Assembly (NCBI RefSeq): GCF_028372415.1
Contig: NC_092872.1
Span: forward strand, 87,394,613 to 87,458,612
Reading direction: 5' to 3'
Origin: Notamacropus eugenii
Taxonomy: Eukaryota > Chordata > Mammalia > Diprotodontia > Macropodidae
Length of the DNA: 64,000 nt
Position numbers and translations under genes: made by a program. The notes below the pieces were generated by a model. The model made no database searches, had not been told where the DNA came from, and worked only from the letters and a program-made list of their open reading frames with translations. Positions 60,143 to 64,000 of this stretch are shown here, in pieces. Numbering within the stretch: position 1 is the first letter of the stretch; each line of letters opens with the position of its first letter.

Positions 60143-60239
60143 CAAGGGGTGAGGAACCTGTTTGCATTCAGTCAAAGGGCCACACTTGAAGTCCTAAAAG
60201 GCCACATGTAGCCTCGAGGCTGCAGGTTCCCCACTCCTG
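60143..60239. mobile_element. Short hAT-type MITE, relative of the 784-956 element
   Basis: Its ends, caaggggtgaggaacctg and (reverse complement) caggagtggggaacctgc, and its inner block tcaaagggccacacttgaag match the larger element. The flanks share ttctaac with a shifted eighth base, a likely decayed 8-bp duplication. Confidence 0.7.
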
Positions 60240-60599
60240 TTCTAACATCCCCTCTTCAGTTTCCTCGTGTATAAACTGAAGACCTTAAGGTCCATTTTAG
60301 CTCTAAATTGATAATCCTATGAAACATGTATTTACAACAACCATGGGGGAAAAAAAAAGGTCTAAATTATCTAATCATCTAAGAAGTATAAATCAACTCT
60401 GATATACCACCAGGTTTCCATCAATTTGGCAAAGATACTAAAAGTCATTAAAATTCAATGCTGGCTAGGCTGTGGTAAACCAGACACACTAACACTACAC
60501 TGCCCATAGAAATGTAAACTGACTCAAACTCATTAGAAAAAAATAAGTGATCATAAGAGCTATAAAAATCGCCTTAATTAGGTGACACTGCAGCCTAAA

Positions 60600-61140
60600 A
60601 AAAATCTGAAGAACTCTTAGGTGGCATTGACAGAATTATCATGTCCAGGAAAAGAAGGCTCCTTTCTTCTGCAGCATTCTGCTTTGGTTAGAACACGTCT
60701 GGAATATCTTATTCACACATTCTGAGCCCACTTTAGAAAGGATATTGATAAGAATGAATCCAGTGTGGAGAAAGGCAAGAAGTGATGGGCTTTGAGTTCA
60801 TGTAATCTGAAGATCAGCTGAAGAAAATGGGGATATTTAGTCTGGAGGAAGAGAAGGCTTAATGAGGACATGATAGCCATATTCAGGATTTAAAAGAGAG
60901 GGATAAGACTTGTTCTGCTAGACTCCAGAGGACACAGCTTAGAACAATGGGTGGAAGGTGCTAAAAGACAAACTTAGGCTTGTTGCAAGAAGCAATTTCC
61001 TAACAAGTAGAGAAGCTATCTGGAAGTGAAATGGGCTGCCTCTAGAAAGGCTGAATCTCCCCCTCTGAAAGTCTTCAAGGAAAAACAAAACTGTTCACTT
61101 GCTGGGTATGAAGCAAAAGGGATTTCTGGTCAGGTACAAG
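60600..61140 (+). repeat. CR1/L3 LINE 3' portion
   Basis: It shows agtctggaggaagagaaggc, gaagcaatttcctaacaagt, tgaaagtcttcaagg and ttcacttgctgggtatg, the standard CR1/L3 3' region. Confidence 0.65.
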
Positions 61141-61324
61141 TCAGTAAGTGGCAGAGCCAAGATCTCAAGTTCTGACACCAAATGCAGTGTCTTTTCCATT
61201 TTAAGCAGGCAACCTTTCCAAAAGTGAGTCAGGAATTCAGCTAAGGTCTCCTGATTGCCAGGTCAGAGTTTCTTCCAAATTGAAATTCAGACTCTGAGGG
61301 TTTCCAAGAAGGAAATGTTGTTTA

Positions 61325-61440
61325 GTCAGTCAGTCAATAAGCATTTATTAATGATTACTATGTACCAGGCACTGTGCTAAGTACTAAGGATACAAAGAAA
61401 GGCAAAAACATCATCCCTACCTATCCTCAAGGTTGCTCCT
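61325..61440 (-). repeat. L2 3' end, minus strand
   Basis: ataagcatttattaatgatt, taccaggcactgtgctaagt and ggatacaaagaaaggcaaaa are the reversed L2 terminus. Confidence 0.7.
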
Positions 61441-61704
61441 ATCCTCAGAAGGAAATTAAGCTCTGGGTAGGGAATGTAAAGTTAATGTGAGACACCTGGC
61501 TTATCTAAAGCTGTATGTCTTTTTCAAAATCAGAGAAGGTGAAGTCTTGAATTGCCTCAATTAATAAATTAATTTATCAAAAGATAGATAAAAAAATGGA
61601 AAAACTACTCTTGATCTCATTCTCACCAACTAACAGAAACTAGTTCCTGGAACAGAAATGTTGGGAACCTTAAGCCAAGCCCTTAAGCCATCTCAAAATT
61701 TATG

Positions 61705-61938
61705 GTGATATATATGCAAAGCACTTTATATACATTATCACATTTTAGCCTCATGGCACCCTGAGATTATAGTAAATACCATAATTCTTATTTTCCAGAT
61801 GAGAAAAATTAAGGCTGAGAGAGCCTTAGTAACTTGACCAGGGTCACCCAGCTAGGAAGCTGTTCACAGGCAGGATTCAAACTGAGTTGTTTCTACATCC
61901 CTAGTTCTGCACTCCATCCACTGTGCCCCCTAGCAGTT
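61705..61938 (-). repeat. MIR-type SINE, minus strand
   Basis: The text gcaaagcactttatatacat, ccagatgagaaaaattaagg, ccagggtcacccagctagga and ccatccactgtgccccctag gives a near full-length copy. Confidence 0.7.
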
Positions 61939-62124
61939 TCAAATAAGTGAAAATAGAGAAGGTAAAGCTATATATACTATTATTTTGCTGCCTCTTAAAA
62001 GAAAAAAGTCAGGTATACTTTCATATGCACTCTAGGTTTTGGGGAGAATAGATATCTAATGAATAGGTAGGACCCATGACTCAAGATCCTGCATATATCT
62101 TGCCTGTACATAATTATTTCCATG

Positions 62125-62540
62125 TTGTCTCCCTCATCAGAGTGTGAGCTCCTTGAGACCAGGAACTACATGCATTTCTTTGTATACCCATCAGCTTAGC
62201 AAAATGGATGACACAGAGCTGGTGCTTGATAAATACTTGGGTGACTTAACTGACTATCCCATAAAAGAGAAGAGATTAGACTTGTTTTGTCTGGTGACCA
62301 GCAACAGCTATAAATGGCAAAGTAAGACTTTGGCTCAATTTTAGAAAAAACAATTGAATAACAATTTGAGTTATCGAAAATGGAACAGGGCTGCTTGGGA
62401 GGTAGCAAGTTTCCCATCACTGGAGGTCTTTAGCTACACATTTGTCTGAGACATTACCAGAGACGCTTTTCCAGGAACAGTTTAAACTAGATGGTCCCAG
62501 TCCCCTTCCATCTCAGAGTTCACTCTGTGATTTCTCTCTC
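62125..62540 (+). repeat. L2 3' end followed by CR1/L3 3' end
   Basis: 62125-62245 is L2 (gtgagctccttgagaccagg, tgcttgataaatacttgg). 62345-62540 is CR1/L3 (tcccatcactggaggtcttt, aactagatggtcccagtccc, tctgtgattt). Confidence 0.6.
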
Positions 62541-63235
62541 ACTAATCTTTCTTCTCTAAAGGGAGTTTCCATTTCTCCTTTGTCACTTCCTAGTTATGTG
62601 GCTATTGGCAACTCATTCAAATTGAGAGTCAGTTTTATCATTCATAAAAAGGAACTAAAAATTCTTGTATTATCTGTCTCTTAGGAGTACAGTGAAGAAA
62701 GCAATCTAATCTATATAAATGTGAACTATTGTTGATAACTAAATAAGGCATTTACATTTTTTAGGGGATTTAAAGCTTTTAAGAGCCAAAGGAATGAATC
62801 TCAAATGATATAATTTCAAGTCTGAGCTTTTTTTTCCTTATCATTCCCCAGTTAGGCTCCCCTCCCTCTATTCTCCCTATGTCTGCTCCCAGGTAATTTC
62901 CTTTTAGGTTGGATGGGAGAGAGGAGAAACACTGTTCTAGACATTCTTAAGCAGTGGTAAGATAGGACTCTAGAAAGAATTCAAAGCATTTGGATGATCA
63001 GTAGCCCAGAGAGAAGTAACTTGTCCAAGATCATAAATACAAATGAAGCATTTCAAACGAAATATAAGGCAAGACAAAACAAAACATACTACAAAGTCCT
63101 GTGTGGTAAGAGCCGAATGAGTGGTATAGACAGGAAATGTTCTACTGGTTCAGGGGAGGGTGCTCCACTGTGGGCTGGCCAGGATGGTCAGAGGAGCTGT
63201 CACGGTGAGATGGGGATGGAGCTAGGCCTTAAAAT

Positions 63236-63613
63236 ATAAGTAGAACTGGCATAATTAGAACTCAGATTTATATAGCACTTTTTAAGCTAACAAAGTGCCT
63301 TCCCTCACAATAATCTGACAGAGGTCTCAAACACATGTGGCTTAATCCCCAAACATATTTAAGTGTAAAAGGGAAATTTTCAACAAAATAAGTAAAAATA
63401 TGATGATTTCTATTTAAATTTGATAAGTAGAACTGGCATAATTAGAACTCAGATTTATATAACACTTTTTAAGCTAACAAAGTGCTTTCCCTCACAATAC
63501 TCTATTCCAACACATCTCAAACCCATGTGCCTTAATCCCCCAAACATATTTAAGTGTAAAAGGGAAATATTTAACAAAATAAGTAAGAATACAATCATCT
63601 CTATTTAAATCTG
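63236..63613 (+). repeat. Tandem duplication, two units of about 187-191 bp
   Basis: Unit 1 (63236-63422) and unit 2 (63423-63613) both start ataagtagaactggcataat and end tatttaaat(t/c)tg. They are about 90% alike by eye, with unit 2 a few bases longer. A tatatagcactttttaagct phrase inside resembles MIR tail text. Confidence 0.85.
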
Positions 63614-63819
63614 ACAACACTGCTTTACAGCATTATTCCTCACACTTTACAGATTAGCAAACTGAGCCTCACCAAGATTTAGTGACTTCCTGTTGTCACA
63701 AGCCAACAAGTGTGACCTAAACCCAGATCTTCTAACTTTAGATCCTGTAGTCTTTTAAATGTGTTTTTAATTTTAAAAATAAGTTTTAAGGTTTCTTTTT
63801 TTAATATCACAGTCTTTTT

Positions 63820-63960
63820 CAAACAATTTAGTCATTAAGCATTTATCAAGCACTTACAATATTCAATATGTGTTAAGCACAAGGGATTCCTATGGCAGCC
63901 AAAAAAAAAAAAAGAGTCCCTCCCTTCAAGGAGGTTACATTGTAATTTTTGTTAGACAGC
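63820..63960 (-). repeat. L2 3' end, minus strand
   Basis: attaagcatttatcaagcac, gtgttaagcacaagggattc and ccctcccttcaaggaggtta are reversed L2 terminus text, with an A12 run near 63901. Confidence 0.6.
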
Positions 63961-64000
63961 AATGTGATACCCCCAAAGGTTATCTTGATCTCTTTTATGA

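Noticed and set aside
63236-63613. CRISPR-like repeat structure
   Set aside because: There are only two long units with no spacers, in a mammalian genome. It is a simple tandem duplication.

Overview
This window is nuclear DNA from a therian mammal, almost certainly a marsupial. It carries spliced genes with long introns and very many L2/MIR fossils. It also carries long CORE-type SINEs (head motif ggggcagctaggtgg, RTE-like tail) and L1 3' ends of the marsupial type. The SINE subtype suggests an Australian-lineage marsupial, but that is tentative. The gene order ABAT(+) / TMEM186(-) / PMM2(+) / CARHSP1(-) matches human chromosome 16p13.2.

Layout. (1) 1-10450: the last four coding exons of ABAT (mitochondrial GABA transaminase), stop codon at 7486-7488, then a probable long 3' UTR. 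(2) 10450-15840: repeat-rich intergenic DNA. (3) 15840-18692: TMEM186 on the minus strand (mitochondrial complex I assembly protein). Its first exon supplies only the start Met. (4) 18100-19560: a CpG-rich bidirectional promoter shared by TMEM186 and PMM2. It holds a perfect ZNF143-type site at 18818-18836. (5) 18993-50300: complete PMM2 (phosphomannomutase 2). All eight coding exons are present, 741 nt and 246 aa, with human exon sizes reproduced exactly. Intron 1 uses a GC donor. (6) 52700-56545: CARHSP1 on the minus strand, three coding exons, 147 aa, tail-to-tail with PMM2. (7) 56546-64000: upstream of the CARHSP1 start codon, repeat-rich. The untranslated 5' exon was not found here.

The genes work in separate pathways: GABA breakdown, complex I assembly, mannose-1-phosphate supply for N-glycosylation, and mRNA binding. 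Their real link in the sequence is regulatory, through the shared TMEM186/PMM2 promoter.

No novel multi-gene system is evident. The points most worth a second look are the ZNF143 site lying where a human disease promoter variant falls, the GC-AG intron of PMM2, the Met-only first exon of TMEM186, several cleanly dated transposon insertions, a solo LTR nested in an old L2, a CR1/L3 LINE that still shows its ORF1 and ORF2 regions, and a 187-bp tandem duplication near the right edge. Exon calls rest on remembered human proteins plus splice sites seen in the sequence. Repeat family names are by recognition, and repeat boundaries are approximate unless a target-site duplication is given.
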